Shown piece after piece: positions 36,159-44,072 of a stretch of 64,000 nt of DNA. The DNA is from an uncultured Bacteroidales bacterium (lineage in GTDB: Bacteria > Bacteroidota > Bacteroidia > Bacteroidales > UBA932). Where the stretch lies: contig CALVDG010000009.1 of the NCBI GenBank assembly GCA_944326255.1, positions 1-64,000 on the forward strand, given 5' to 3'. A program made the translations under genes and the position numbers. Within the stretch, counting starts at the first letter, position 1. Each line of letters starts with the position of its first letter. The notes under the pieces were generated by a model. That model was not told the DNA's origin and did not search any database. It was given only the letters and a program-made list of their open reading frames with translations.

Positions 36159-37430
36159 TCAGTCTATCCGGATGAAGCGGGTATATTCCTGCAGCACCTT
36201 CGGGATGTTGATGCCGTCGGGAGTCTGGTTGTTCTCAAGCAGGGCGGCCACTATCCTGGGCAGAGCCAGAGAACTGCCGTTGAGAGTGTGGGCCAGATTG
36301 ATCTTGCCCTCACCGTCCTTGTATCTGAGCTTAAGCCTGTTGGCCTGATATGACTTGAAGTTGGACACCGAGCTGACCTCCAGCCACCTCTGCTGGGCCG
36401 CCGAGAACACCTCGAAATCGTAGGTAATGGCCGACGTGAAGCTCATGTCACCGCCGCACAGACGGACTATGCGGTAAGGCAGTCCGAGAGACTTCACAAG
36501 TCTCTCTACATGGAGCACCATCTCGTTGAGAGCCCGCTCCGATGCATCGGGAAGCGAGAGCTGCACTATCTCCACCTTGTCGAACTGATGCAGGCGGTTC
36601 AGACCGCGCACGTCCTTGCCGTATGAGCCGGCCTCCCTTCTGAAGCAGGGAGTATAGGCCGTCATCTTCACGGGGAAGTCAGACTCACTCAGGATGGTAT
36701 CCCTGTAGATATTGGTCACGGGCACCTCGGCCGTAGGCACCATGTAGAATTTGTCCAGCGAGACAAAGTACATCTGTCCCTCCTTGTCCGGCAGCTGGCC
36801 GGTACCGAAGCCCGACGCCTCATTGACCAGAATAGGAGGCTCTATCTCCATATAGCCCGCCTTTGTGTTGAAATCCAGGAAATACTGAATCAGAGCCCTC
36901 TGAAGCTTGGCTCCCTTGCCCTTGTACACCGGGAAACCGGCACCCGTCAGCTTCACTCCCAGGTCAAAGTCTATGATATCGTATTTTGAGGCGAGTTCCC
37001 AGTGCGGGAGAGCACCTTCTGGAAGTTCCGGTATCTCTCCGCCCATACGGACCACCACATTGTCATCGGCATTCCTGCCTGCGGGCACTATGTCATCCGG
37101 GATATTGGGCAGCTGCACCAGGAGGTCGTTCTGCAGTTTCTGGCTCTCCTCCATCTGAGACTCTATCTTCCTGGAGTTCTCTTTCATCTGAGCCACTTCC
37201 TTCTTGGCCGCCTCGGCCTCATCCTTCCTGCCCTGCTGCATCAGGGCTCCTATCTCCTTTGCCTTGGCCTTCTGAGCCGCGAGAGCCGCGTCCAGTTCCG
37301 TCTGGCAGGAACGTCTCACCCTGTCCTGCTCCAGTATTTTCTCCACTATGGCGGATGCGTCAAAATTCTTTACCGCAAGCCTTTCGATTACAAACTGAGG
37401 GTCATCCCTCAAAAGTTTAAGAGTCAACAT
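36159..37430 (-). CDS. serS: Serine--tRNA ligase
   Basis: SerRS charges tRNA-Ser with serine. The 423-residue protein has the N-terminal long coiled-coil arm (about 30-105) that contacts tRNA. The class II core has motif 2 (YTPCFRREAGSYGKDVRGL) and motif 3 (GSSLALPRIVAALLENNQ), plus the TAEVPVTNIY segment. It is first in a unit with ruvC and the barrel gene. In other Bacteroidales I recall it near rplU-rpmA; here an ATPase pair in the opposite direction lies between them. Confidence 0.97.
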   Translation of the reverse strand: MLTLKLLRDDPQFVIERLAVKNFDASAIVEKILEQDRVRRSCQTELDAALAAQKAKAKEIGALMQQGRKDEAEAAKKEVAQMKENSRKIESQMEESQKLQNDLLVQLPNIPDDIVPAGRNADDNVVVRMGGEIPELPEGALPHWELASKYDIIDFDLGVKLTGAGFPVYKGKGAKLQRALIQYFLDFNTKAGYMEIEPPILVNEASGFGTGQLPDKEGQMYFVSLDKFYMVPTAEVPVTNIYRDTILSESDFPVKMTAYTPCFRREAGSYGKDVRGLNRLHQFDKVEIVQLSLPDASERALNEMVLHVERLVKSLGLPYRIVRLCGGDMSFTSAITYDFEVFSAAQQRWLEVSSVSNFKSYQANRLKLRYKDGEGKINLAHTLNGSSLALPRIVAALLENNQTPDGINIPKVLQEYTRFIRID

Positions 37431-37453
37431 CTGTCTATCATTTTTTCCGGCTG

Positions 37454-37461
37454 CAAACTTA
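37454..37461 (-). promoter_or_regulatory. Promoter -7 box for serS
   Basis: The minus strand reads TAAGTTTG 23 bases before the serS ATG. Confidence 0.6.
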
Positions 37462-37565
37462 CATATAAATTCCGTATTTCTACACCGATTTAATAAAAAA
37501 TCAAGGCCGTATTCCTAGAAACAGTACAACAGGATAATCTTCGCTCCGAATCATTATTAAAAAAG

Positions 37566-37595
37566 CTTTTTATAAAAAATTTTTTCTATAAAAAG
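37566..37595. repeat. AT-rich inverted repeat upstream of the ATPase pair
   Basis: A 9-bp inverted repeat CTTTTTATA / TATAAAAAG (37566-37574 and 37587-37595) encloses AAAAATTTTTTC. It abuts the expected -33 region of the ATPase promoter, so it could be an operator. It could also be a weak terminator. The surrounding 37490-37620 is otherwise AT-rich and gene-free. Confidence 0.5.
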
Positions 37596-37618
37596 AATTT
37601 TACATAAGGATAAGATGC

Positions 37619-37626
37619 TATCTTTG
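37619..37626 (+). promoter_or_regulatory. Promoter -7 box for the ATPase pair
   Basis: TATCTTTG lies 31 bases before the ATG of the first ATPase gene. Confidence 0.6.
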
Positions 37627-37657
37627 CAGTGCTATTACTAATATATAGCTTACAGTT

Positions 37658-38821
37658 ATGTGCATATCAAACAAGATTGGTCCACCGGTAGAAGGCGACG
37701 ACTTCTTCGGCAGGGGAAAAGAAATTCGTAATGCAAACAGATTGCTTGACAGAAACCATTCTCTGCTATTGTCGGCACCACGTCGTATTGGAAAATCATC
37801 GTTGGCAAAACGATTGATTGAAGAGAAACAGAATCAAGGCTGGAAATGTGTTTATATAGATCTCGAGGAGACCACTACTGAAGATGGTTTTCTCCGTTTG
37901 GTCGTTGAGGCTTTCAAGAAGAACGGCATATGGAAACAGCTTACAGAAGGAATGTCAAAAGGCTTGGCATCGGTTCTTGACAGAATTGAAAAAGTTTCGT
38001 TCGGAGGTATTGATTTCGACATCAGGATAAGAGAGGAACAAGAGGATTTGTATAAAAATCTAAAAGAATTAATAAAGCATGATGAAGACACCCTTATTGT
38101 GGTAGATGAGTTGACACTCTTCCTTGGCATTCTGAACAAGCGTGAGAACGGAGCCGAAAAAGTAGCATTCATTCTTAATTGGCTTAGAAGCCTCCGACAA
38201 GTGAGCAAGACCAAAGTACGATGGCTGTTCTGCGGTTCAGTAGGTTTAAGGAACTTCACCTCGGCTATGAATCTAGGATATACCATCAATGACTTGACTG
38301 AGTTTGGATTGGATGAACTTACCCGTGAAGAGGCCATAGGCCTGCTTACAGGTTTATGTAAGTCTGAGGATATGGAAATGAGCGAAAATCTTGTCTATTA
38401 TACATTAGATAAGTTGCACTGGAATATTCCGTACTTTATTCAACTTATATTCTCAAAGTTAGTGGAAATGTATGATGGTGCTATCTCAAAAGAAAGCATA
38501 GATGCCGCATACAACAGACTATGTTCTGAAAACTTCCTTAATACCTGGTCGGAGCGATTGTCTGAATATCGTGAATACGAAGCACCTGCCCGCCAGATAC
38601 TGAAATCACTGTCCACTCAGCCTGCAGGAATGGAAAGAAATGCGATGCTTGACATCCTTATGACAGGCCAGGGTGCAGCAAAGATTGAAGAGGTGGATTA
38701 TACTTTGAGTAAGGTCTTGGAAATGCTGGAGAATGACGGGTATATATTGAAGAAAGATTCAATCAGAGCATTCCGTTCACCTCTGCTTAGAGATTATTGG
38801 TTTAACAAATTTGTACAATAG
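37658..38821 (+). CDS. AAA/STAND-like ATPase 1 with C-terminal winged helix
   Basis: The 387-residue protein starts with the FFGRGKEI box typical of the archaeal-type ATPase group. A P-loop SAPRRIGKSS (about 39-48) and Walker B LIVVDEL (about 146-152) follow. The C-terminal half is helical with a winged-helix-like region (about 315-370; LSKVLEMLENDGYILKKDSI) ending FRSPLLRDYWF. No nuclease or toxin domain is attached. The DNA is visibly richer in A and T than the flanking serS and ribosomal genes, which suggests acquisition. It is followed after 14 bases by a second ATPase gene. The role is unknown. Related ATPases occur in mobile and defence settings but also as orphan genes. Confidence 0.75.
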   Translation: MCISNKIGPPVEGDDFFGRGKEIRNANRLLDRNHSLLLSAPRRIGKSSLAKRLIEEKQNQGWKCVYIDLEETTTEDGFLRLVVEAFKKNGIWKQLTEGMSKGLASVLDRIEKVSFGGIDFDIRIREEQEDLYKNLKELIKHDEDTLIVVDELTLFLGILNKRENGAEKVAFILNWLRSLRQVSKTKVRWLFCGSVGLRNFTSAMNLGYTINDLTEFGLDELTREEAIGLLTGLCKSEDMEMSENLVYYTLDKLHWNIPYFIQLIFSKLVEMYDGAISKESIDAAYNRLCSENFLNTWSERLSEYREYEAPARQILKSLSTQPAGMERNAMLDILMTGQGAAKIEEVDYTLSKVLEMLENDGYILKKDSIRAFRSPLLRDYWFNKFVQ

Positions 38822-38835
38822 TAAAAGAGACACGG

Positions 38836-39855
38836 ATGCAAACAAAATTGCCCATATTACACGAGACCCTGCTGTCTTATGATATTAAGACAAGGGATAT
38901 TCTTGCCATTAATGAAGATGCATATACTTCATTGACAAAACATCTTTCAACGGGAGATATTTCAAAAACGGCTCAGCCCAATCTTATTGTCGGTGAGTCC
39001 GGAAGTGGTAAAACCTTCCTGATGAAACGACTGTGCGGCAGCATCAAGAAAGACACGGGCAACACCTTGCACCCAATCGTTATTGAAGGTAAAACACTTT
39101 TCTCGACTGAAGACATCTGGCTTCAATGTGTTTTGCAACTGAAAACAGAACAAAGCGATGATTGTTTTGACACCATCCTCAAATGGCAAGAACTCAGTTC
39201 TAAGCGTATAGTGTTGTTCGTTGACAACATCCAATACTATTTTGAGCGTACCGACAACACAGAACAATATGGTTTGAGAGGCAAACTCAATAGAAGAGGT
39301 GCGCCTATTCTAATTGCTTCATCAGAGCAGGTACTGCCTGCCTTTACCGAATATGACGCAGCCTTTTTTGATGGATTCAAGATAACTTACCTTAAACCTC
39401 TAAGTTTATCTGCTATTGAAGATTTTACTAAGGGGAAATACGATATTGTTCGTTTGGAAAAGATAATGTCATATATGCCCAAAACCATTCGCTCAATGTT
39501 TATAGCAATAGAGATACTGGATAAATCCGATGATTCCAAGAAAGACCTTACGTTTCTGTCCGATTATTTCTTTTCCCACTATCAGGAAAGATTTGATGCA
39601 ACAAGTATACAGACACAAAGAATATTATCTGCTCTGTCGCAATCGGATTCTGGTCTTACCTTATCCGAAATACGAAAGATTACAAGACAAGGTAACGGAA
39701 AGATTTCACCGTATCTGAAACTGATGGCAGATCAAAGATTGATAAACAAAGAGGCAAAGACATTAAGAGGAGGTGTTTACTTCATTATAGATCAACTATT
39801 CAAGTTATGGCTACGGCACAACACTGCCCCAATAATAAAAAATGAGCTGCCTTGA
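38836..39855 (+). CDS. AAA/STAND-like ATPase 2
   Basis: The 339-residue protein has an intact P-loop GESGSGKT (53-60) and Walker B IVLFVDN (Asp130). It has a helical middle and a C-terminal winged-helix segment (about 265-320; SGLTLSEIRKITRQGNGKISPYL) ending in the motif FIIDQLFKLWLRH. A similar DPxFRLWL ending occurs in the ATPase at 40673. It shares the AT-rich composition of ATPase 1 and is surely co-transcribed with it. The two differ enough to be distinct subfamilies and may form a complex, which is inference. Its stop codon overlaps the terminator hairpin of the opposing rplU-rpmA unit. Confidence 0.75.
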   Translation: MQTKLPILHETLLSYDIKTRDILAINEDAYTSLTKHLSTGDISKTAQPNLIVGESGSGKTFLMKRLCGSIKKDTGNTLHPIVIEGKTLFSTEDIWLQCVLQLKTEQSDDCFDTILKWQELSSKRIVLFVDNIQYYFERTDNTEQYGLRGKLNRRGAPILIASSEQVLPAFTEYDAAFFDGFKITYLKPLSLSAIEDFTKGKYDIVRLEKIMSYMPKTIRSMFIAIEILDKSDDSKKDLTFLSDYFFSHYQERFDATSIQTQRILSALSQSDSGLTLSEIRKITRQGNGKISPYLKLMADQRLINKEAKTLRGGVYFIIDQLFKLWLRHNTAPIIKNELP

Positions 39856-39863
39856 CGGGCAGC
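39835..39863 (-). terminator. Possible terminator of rplU-rpmA
   Basis: On the minus strand the stem GCTGCC / GGCAGC (39863-39858 with 39851-39846) is followed by TCATTTTTTATTATT. The stem is only 6 bp and lies over the 3' end of ATPase 2. Confidence 0.45.
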
Positions 39864-39890
39864 CCACTTACTTTCATCTCCTATCGGTCA

Positions 39891-40154
39891 TTACTCCGCG
39901 CTGGGAGGTATAATCGATACATAGGACTTGTTCTCCCTGGTCTTGCGGAAAGACACCACACCGTCTACAAGAGCGTAAAGGGTATGGTCCTTGCCCATGC
40001 CTACATTCTGACCGGGATAGTGTACTGTTCCTCTCTGACGGACGAGGATATTGCCGGCCTTGGCCATCTGGCCGCCGAACAATTTGAGTCCAAGTCGTTT
40101 GCTGTGTGATTCACGACCGTTCTTCGAACTACCGACACCTTTTTTATGAGCCAT
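39891..40154 (-). CDS. rpmA: 50S ribosomal protein L27
   Basis: The 87-residue protein has the L27 N-terminus [22 protein letters not shown] with GGQ next to it, and the core [27 protein letters not shown]. The N-terminus starts directly with MAHKK, so there is no cleavable Firmicutes-type extension. It lies 18 bases after rplU. Confidence 0.97.
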   Translation of the reverse strand: MAHKKGVGSSKNGRESHSKRLGLKLFGGQMAKAGNILVRQRGTVHYPGQNVGMGKDHTLYALVDGVVSFRKTRENKSYVSIIPPSAE

Positions 40155-40172
40155 AATCTGTCCTCCTGATAA

Positions 40173-40481
40173 TTAAGCGATCTCGTCGATGAGAATCTGG
40201 GTTAAACACTGGCGGTGACCATTGAGCTTCTGGTAGCCTTTACGACGTCTCTTCTTGAATACCAGAACCTTGTCAGCCTTTACATGATCCAGGATGGTAG
40301 CCTTTACGCTGGCACCGTCCACATAGGGAGTACCCACTTTGACCGAACCGTTGTCATCGGTCAGAAGCACTTTGCTGAAATCAAGAGAAGCACCCTTCTC
40401 GCCCTCAAGACGGTTCACGAAGATCTTCTTCCCTTTCTCAACCTTGAATTGCTGTCCTGCAATGTCTACAATTGCGTACAT
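40173..40481 (-). CDS. rplU: 50S ribosomal protein L21
   Basis: The 102-residue protein has the L21 N-terminus MYAIVDIAGQQFKVEKG and the signature KVLVFKKRRRKGYQKLNGHRQ. It is first in the rplU-rpmA unit, with a full consensus promoter and an unusually long leader. Confidence 0.97.
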   Translation of the reverse strand: MYAIVDIAGQQFKVEKGKKIFVNRLEGEKGASLDFSKVLLTDDNGSVKVGTPYVDGASVKATILDHVKADKVLVFKKRRRKGYQKLNGHRQCLTQILIDEIA

Positions 40482-40577
40482 CTAATAAAATAATTTAAAA
40501 ATTAACGGCAGTAAGCGGTTATTATACTTTCAAATAACTCTTATTCAGCAGCTTAACAACCTACATTGTGTATTTTG
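40482..40577 (-). promoter_or_regulatory. Long structured 5' leader of rplU
   Basis: About 95 bases separate the promoter from the rplU ATG, much more than elsewhere in the window. On the minus strand GGTTGTTA (40561-40554) can pair with TAATAACC (40524-40517), with one G-U pair. It encloses a 29-base loop. Leaders of this kind can bind ribosomal proteins for feedback control; that role is inferred. Confidence 0.4.
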
Positions 40578-40583
40578 GGAGAG

Positions 40584-40615
40584 CAAAAGTAATACATTTC
40601 CTCATTTTTCCCAAA
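40584..40615 (-). promoter_or_regulatory. Full consensus promoter of rplU-rpmA
   Basis: The minus strand has TTTG (40615-40612), 20 bases, then TACTTTTG (40591-40584). Confidence 0.75.
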
Positions 40616-40643
40616 TTAAAGGCAGAAAAATTACTTTTTTTCC

Positions 40644-40651
40644 TATTTTTG
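40644..40651 (+). promoter_or_regulatory. Promoter -7 box for the ATPase 3-sirtuin unit
   Basis: TATTTTTG lies 21 bases before the ATG at 40673, which supports that start over the longer open frame. Confidence 0.6.
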
Positions 40652-40672
40652 CTAAAGAGAAAGACCGCAATC

Positions 40673-41611
40673 ATGGAATCCCCTTTTACCTACAACTGCA
40701 CTGCCTCCGGGAACAGTTTCCTCGCGAGAAAGAAGGAAGTCAGTCAGACCGTCCTCAACATCCGCAGCAGAGTCCACACCGTAATCTACGAGCCGCCCAA
40801 GACCGGCAAACAGTCCCTGATAGACATGGCACTCGCCCAGACCGGGCTTACTCCGGCCGTCATAGACATGATAAGCATGATAGACTCTGACGAGCTGCTT
40901 CATGCATTGCAGGACACACCTGAGCACACCTTAGTATATATAAAGAACTTTCAGAACATACTGCGGTTGCCGGACTGGGAGAGAGCAGCGGCCGATCTGA
41001 GTCACCGGATGCAGAGTGACGATGCCCCCGCCTACATCCTGTCCGGTTCAGGGATAAACGCCATGAAGCATATCTTTGAGGAGAAAAAACTCTTCTACCG
41101 GCAGTACGAGAGGGTAAGGCTCTCCCCCATAGACGAGCGTTCCGTCACCGACCATATCATCAGGACATTCCTGAAAGTCGGCAGGGTCGTGGAGCAGAGC
41201 CAGGCCGAACGCATCTACAACACAGCGGACGGACACCCCTGGTACATCTGGCAGATAGCCGACACCTGCTTCAACCTGACAAAGGGATACCTCAGCGACA
41301 ACATCATCACCGAAGCCGTGGACTCCCTGCTGTACACGCACTCAGTCAGGTTTCAGGAGACCGTGGACAATCTGAGCCGGTATCAGCTGTATTTCCTGAG
41401 AGCGGTCTTCGACGGCATCTCCAAGGCCAGCTCCTCGGAAGTGATTGAGCGTTACCGCCTCAACTCCTCCGCCAATGTACACCGCATTAAGGAGGCCCTA
41501 ACCAAAAAGGAGGTCATCCATATCGACGGACAGGACACTCCGAGGATCATCGACCCTATCTTCCGGCTATGGCTGAAGAGATTCTATTTCAAGGACAATA
41601 AAGAACAATAA
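40673..41611 (+). CDS. ATPase-like protein 3 with degenerate nucleotide-binding motifs
   Basis: The 312-residue protein has the layout of the archaeal-type ATPase group: FLARKKEV box, P-loop position, LSPIDERSVTDHI sensor-like region, and a C-terminal winged helix ending RIIDPIFRLWLKRFY. The P-loop reads EPPKTGKQS (about 40-48): the lysine remains, but the first glycine and the Ser/Thr after GK are missing. The Walker B position reads LVYIKNF, with Lys91 where an Asp is expected. It may bind but not hydrolyse ATP. Composition is like the chromosome, unlike ATPases 1 and 2. It is 4 bases upstream of the sirtuin gene and co-transcribed with it. Confidence 0.7.
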   Translation: MESPFTYNCTASGNSFLARKKEVSQTVLNIRSRVHTVIYEPPKTGKQSLIDMALAQTGLTPAVIDMISMIDSDELLHALQDTPEHTLVYIKNFQNILRLPDWERAAADLSHRMQSDDAPAYILSGSGINAMKHIFEEKKLFYRQYERVRLSPIDERSVTDHIIRTFLKVGRVVEQSQAERIYNTADGHPWYIWQIADTCFNLTKGYLSDNIITEAVDSLLYTHSVRFQETVDNLSRYQLYFLRAVFDGISKASSSEVIERYRLNSSANVHRIKEALTKKEVIHIDGQDTPRIIDPIFRLWLKRFYFKDNKEQ

Positions 41612-41615
41612 TACC

Positions 41616-42302
41616 ATGAAGAGACTGGCAGTGCTCTCCGGTGCAGGAGTCAGCAAGGAGAGCGGAATCAACACATTCAGGGACTCCGGAGGACTTTGGG
41701 AACAGTACCCGGTGGAGGAGGTGGCCTCCATAGAAGGCTGGTACCGCAACCCCGGCCTGGTCCTGGACTTCTACAATGCCCGCAGGCGGGACGTACAGCA
41801 CAGGGAGCACAATGAGGCCCACAGGATTATAGCGGAACTTGAAAAGGACTTCAAGGTGACGGTCATCACCCAGAACATAGACAACCTGCACGAGAGAGCC
41901 GGCTCCACCGACATCATCCACCTGCACGGGGAGATTACCAAGGCCCGCGGCGAGCACTCCCTTCAGCCAGTATACGATATCGGCTACAACGACATACATC
42001 TGGGAGACAAGGACAGCCGGGGCGAACAGCTGCGTCCGCACATCGTCTGGTTCGGCGAGCCGGTGCCCATGATTGAAAAAGCCGCAGAAGTTGTCTCCAG
42101 ATGCGACATTCTGCTGGTCATCGGCACATCGCTGGCCGTCTACCCCGCCGCCGGTCTGGTAGGCTACATCCGCGACGGAGTACCGGTCTACCTCATCGAC
42201 CCCAACCCCATCTCCCTGCACTACAGCCACTACACCCAGATACAGGACGTAGCCACCTCCGGCATGCGGAAGTTCCGCGACCTGGCCGAATCCCTCAGAT
42301 AA
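41616..42302 (+). CDS. cobB: Sirtuin-type NAD-dependent protein deacylase
   Basis: The 228-residue protein has the SIR2 core: NAD-binding GAGVSKESGI (about 9-18), TQNIDNLHERAGS (85-97), catalytic His104 in HLHGEI, IVWFGEPVP and VIGTSLAVYP. The zinc-binding cysteines between HLHG and the FGE motif are absent. I recall this as common for Bacteroidota CobB proteins, so it does not mean loss of function. Family members remove acetyl or succinyl groups from lysines using NAD. The gene follows the degenerate ATPase by 4 bases, which is unusual for a housekeeping deacylase. Confidence 0.88.
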   Translation: MKRLAVLSGAGVSKESGINTFRDSGGLWEQYPVEEVASIEGWYRNPGLVLDFYNARRRDVQHREHNEAHRIIAELEKDFKVTVITQNIDNLHERAGSTDIIHLHGEITKARGEHSLQPVYDIGYNDIHLGDKDSRGEQLRPHIVWFGEPVPMIEKAAEVVSRCDILLVIGTSLAVYPAAGLVGYIRDGVPVYLIDPNPISLHYSHYTQIQDVATSGMRKFRDLAESLR

Positions 42303-42338
42303 AAGAGCACGACCCTGCTCAACAACATACTCAGCCTG

Positions 42339-42373
42339 AATAAAAAAGCCGCACCCTGTGATTGAGTGCGGCT
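42339..42373 (-). terminator. Terminator, left copy of a 35-bp direct repeat
   Basis: A stem AGCCGCAC / GTGCGGCT (42347-42354 and 42366-42373) has six A on its left, giving a T run for the minus-strand lipoprotein gene. The 35 bases match 44073-44107 at 33 positions. Confidence 0.8.
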
Positions 42374-42398
42374 TCATGTTTATAACATTCTCTGTAGA

Positions 42399-43994
42399 TT
42401 ATTTGCTGTATACGGGACTTGCCTTACCGGCGAAATCCTTTGCTGAAAGAAGTGTTGAGACTTCTCTTTCAACATAATTTGCCCTGGGAGCAAATGCGGG
42501 AGCGTATCCACCACCTGTAAGATCGGCATAGTACTCGTCAAACAGAGCGTAATTTGTAGATTTACCGCTCTCGGTAAATGTTACCACCTCCATGAACATG
42601 TCACCGTAGTTGCCGTCAGCATCCACGCCTATTACACAAAGTGTCGTGGGCTCACTGTCAAATGCAACATAGAACAGAGGTGCGGGATCTCCTTCAAATG
42701 TCTGGTCACCCTGAGCCAAGGTAGCATCGTACAGTTCTGTCTGATCGGATGAAGTCACATCGCCGATCCAGAGGATATAGACACATGATTCCGCTCCGTT
42801 GGTGTACTCGAAGTCCACTGCCGCCAGAACAGGATTGCTCGGATCCTGAAGGAGGCTGCCATAGCCGGCATTATATGTTGCAAGATCCTCTATGGCCCAG
42901 TAATTGTCCATGCTGGCTGTCGCATATGCGTCAGTCGGCTGAGATTCTGTCGTGGTGAAAGTCTCTTTTGTCATCTCTGAATTATAAATTCCTGCAGCCA
43001 CATCCACTCCGAATGCAACAGCATAGTATTCTGTACCAGGAGTCATTCCACCCACCTCATAATCAGGCACATCACCGCGTAATGCATATTGTGCCAGCAC
43101 TCCATATGCAACATACTGAGCTAAAATCTCGGACATTATATCTTCATCCTCATATCCTGCCTCATACCAAGAATTATCTATGACTGTCACGAAATAATCT
43201 GCGCTCTTATCTGAAGGGAAAATATCCATAACCACACTGGTTGTCTTCGGCTGCAAATCAAATTCAAAAGTCAGCCCTGTCATCTGAGCCTCTTTGGTCA
43301 TGAATTCCTTCTTAGCCATATCTGAAGTATATGTATTAGCCTCCGGATCAATTCCGAATGCCACAAGATAGTATGTGGTGGCCGGACTGAGCCCTGCCAC
43401 TGTATTACTATATTCTCCCTGAATAGCTTGTATATTCCCCCGAGAAAGAAGATCTTCCATAATGGCTACATCATCCATTCCAGCCTCATAAAAGGAATCA
43501 TCTATGAACGCGATCATATAATACTCGTCATTATCCGAGGGGACTACCGTAAATTCAGCTGTTGACACATCCGGCGTGACCGTGAGTTCAAATGTCAGGG
43601 GCTTGTCCCATGCTGCCTGAATGGCATTGAACTGCGCATCCACAGTCTGACCGTCTCCATACCCGTATGTCAGGGTGACTATCGCGCTTCTGTCAGCACC
43701 GCTTTCGTTCGCTTCAGCCACGAATGTGACAGTACCCTCTGTATCACAGTTGATCTCACCCAGCCATGTCTCTGAGGACTTCGCACTGACTTGTCCTCCA
43801 TCCACTGCATTGGTTATTGTATAAGAAATACTTTGCTCTCCGCCTTCGGGAGGTACGGTAAGGTTGCCGCTTACCTCTAATTCAATCTTGGGAGCATTGG
43901 GGTCCACCGGCTCATTGCCATTACCACCGTTGTTTTTCTCGCATCCGGCCAGAACCATCGCTCCGGCCATCAAAAGTAAGATACTTTTTTTCAT
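42399..43994 (-). CDS. Tandem-repeat surface lipoprotein D with BACON-like domain
   Basis: The start at 43994 gives MKKSILLLMAGAMVLAGC with lipid Cys18 followed by EKNN, and a 531-residue product. A BACON/Ig-like domain (about 33-128; IELEVSGNLTVPPEGGEQSI) precedes two clear repeats of about 110 residues (VVPSDNDEYYMIAFIDDSFYEAG and IFPSDKSADYFVTVIDNSWYEAG, each closing LSPATTYYLVAFGID or MTPGTEYYAVAFGVD). A third beta-rich part of about 170 residues follows. The repeats are of the type in lipoproteins A, B and C. It has no neighbouring regulator. Two near-identical terminators flank the gene, hinting at insertion or duplication. Function unknown. Confidence 0.82.
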   Translation of the reverse strand: MKKSILLLMAGAMVLAGCEKNNGGNGNEPVDPNAPKIELEVSGNLTVPPEGGEQSISYTITNAVDGGQVSAKSSETWLGEINCDTEGTVTFVAEANESGADRSAIVTLTYGYGDGQTVDAQFNAIQAAWDKPLTFELTVTPDVSTAEFTVVPSDNDEYYMIAFIDDSFYEAGMDDVAIMEDLLSRGNIQAIQGEYSNTVAGLSPATTYYLVAFGIDPEANTYTSDMAKKEFMTKEAQMTGLTFEFDLQPKTTSVVMDIFPSDKSADYFVTVIDNSWYEAGYEDEDIMSEILAQYVAYGVLAQYALRGDVPDYEVGGMTPGTEYYAVAFGVDVAAGIYNSEMTKETFTTTESQPTDAYATASMDNYWAIEDLATYNAGYGSLLQDPSNPVLAAVDFEYTNGAESCVYILWIGDVTSSDQTELYDATLAQGDQTFEGDPAPLFYVAFDSEPTTLCVIGVDADGNYGDMFMEVVTFTESGKSTNYALFDEYYADLTGGGYAPAFAPRANYVEREVSTLLSAKDFAGKASPVYSK

Positions 43995-44024
43995 ATTTAA
44001 ATAATTTATTTGGTTAGATGATTG

Positions 44025-44032
44025 CAAATATA
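44025..44032 (-). promoter_or_regulatory. Promoter -7 box for lipoprotein D
   Basis: The minus strand reads TATATTTG 30 bases before the ATG at 43994. Confidence 0.6.
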
Positions 44033-44072
44033 ATAATTTCCATTCATCTTGTACACATATTCAACATCAATC

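Noticed and set aside
40673..42302. A definite SIR2 antiphage system
   Set aside because: The sirtuin has the small deacylase form common in Bacteroidota, and the neighbour has a degraded P-loop, so the claim is kept only as a possibility.
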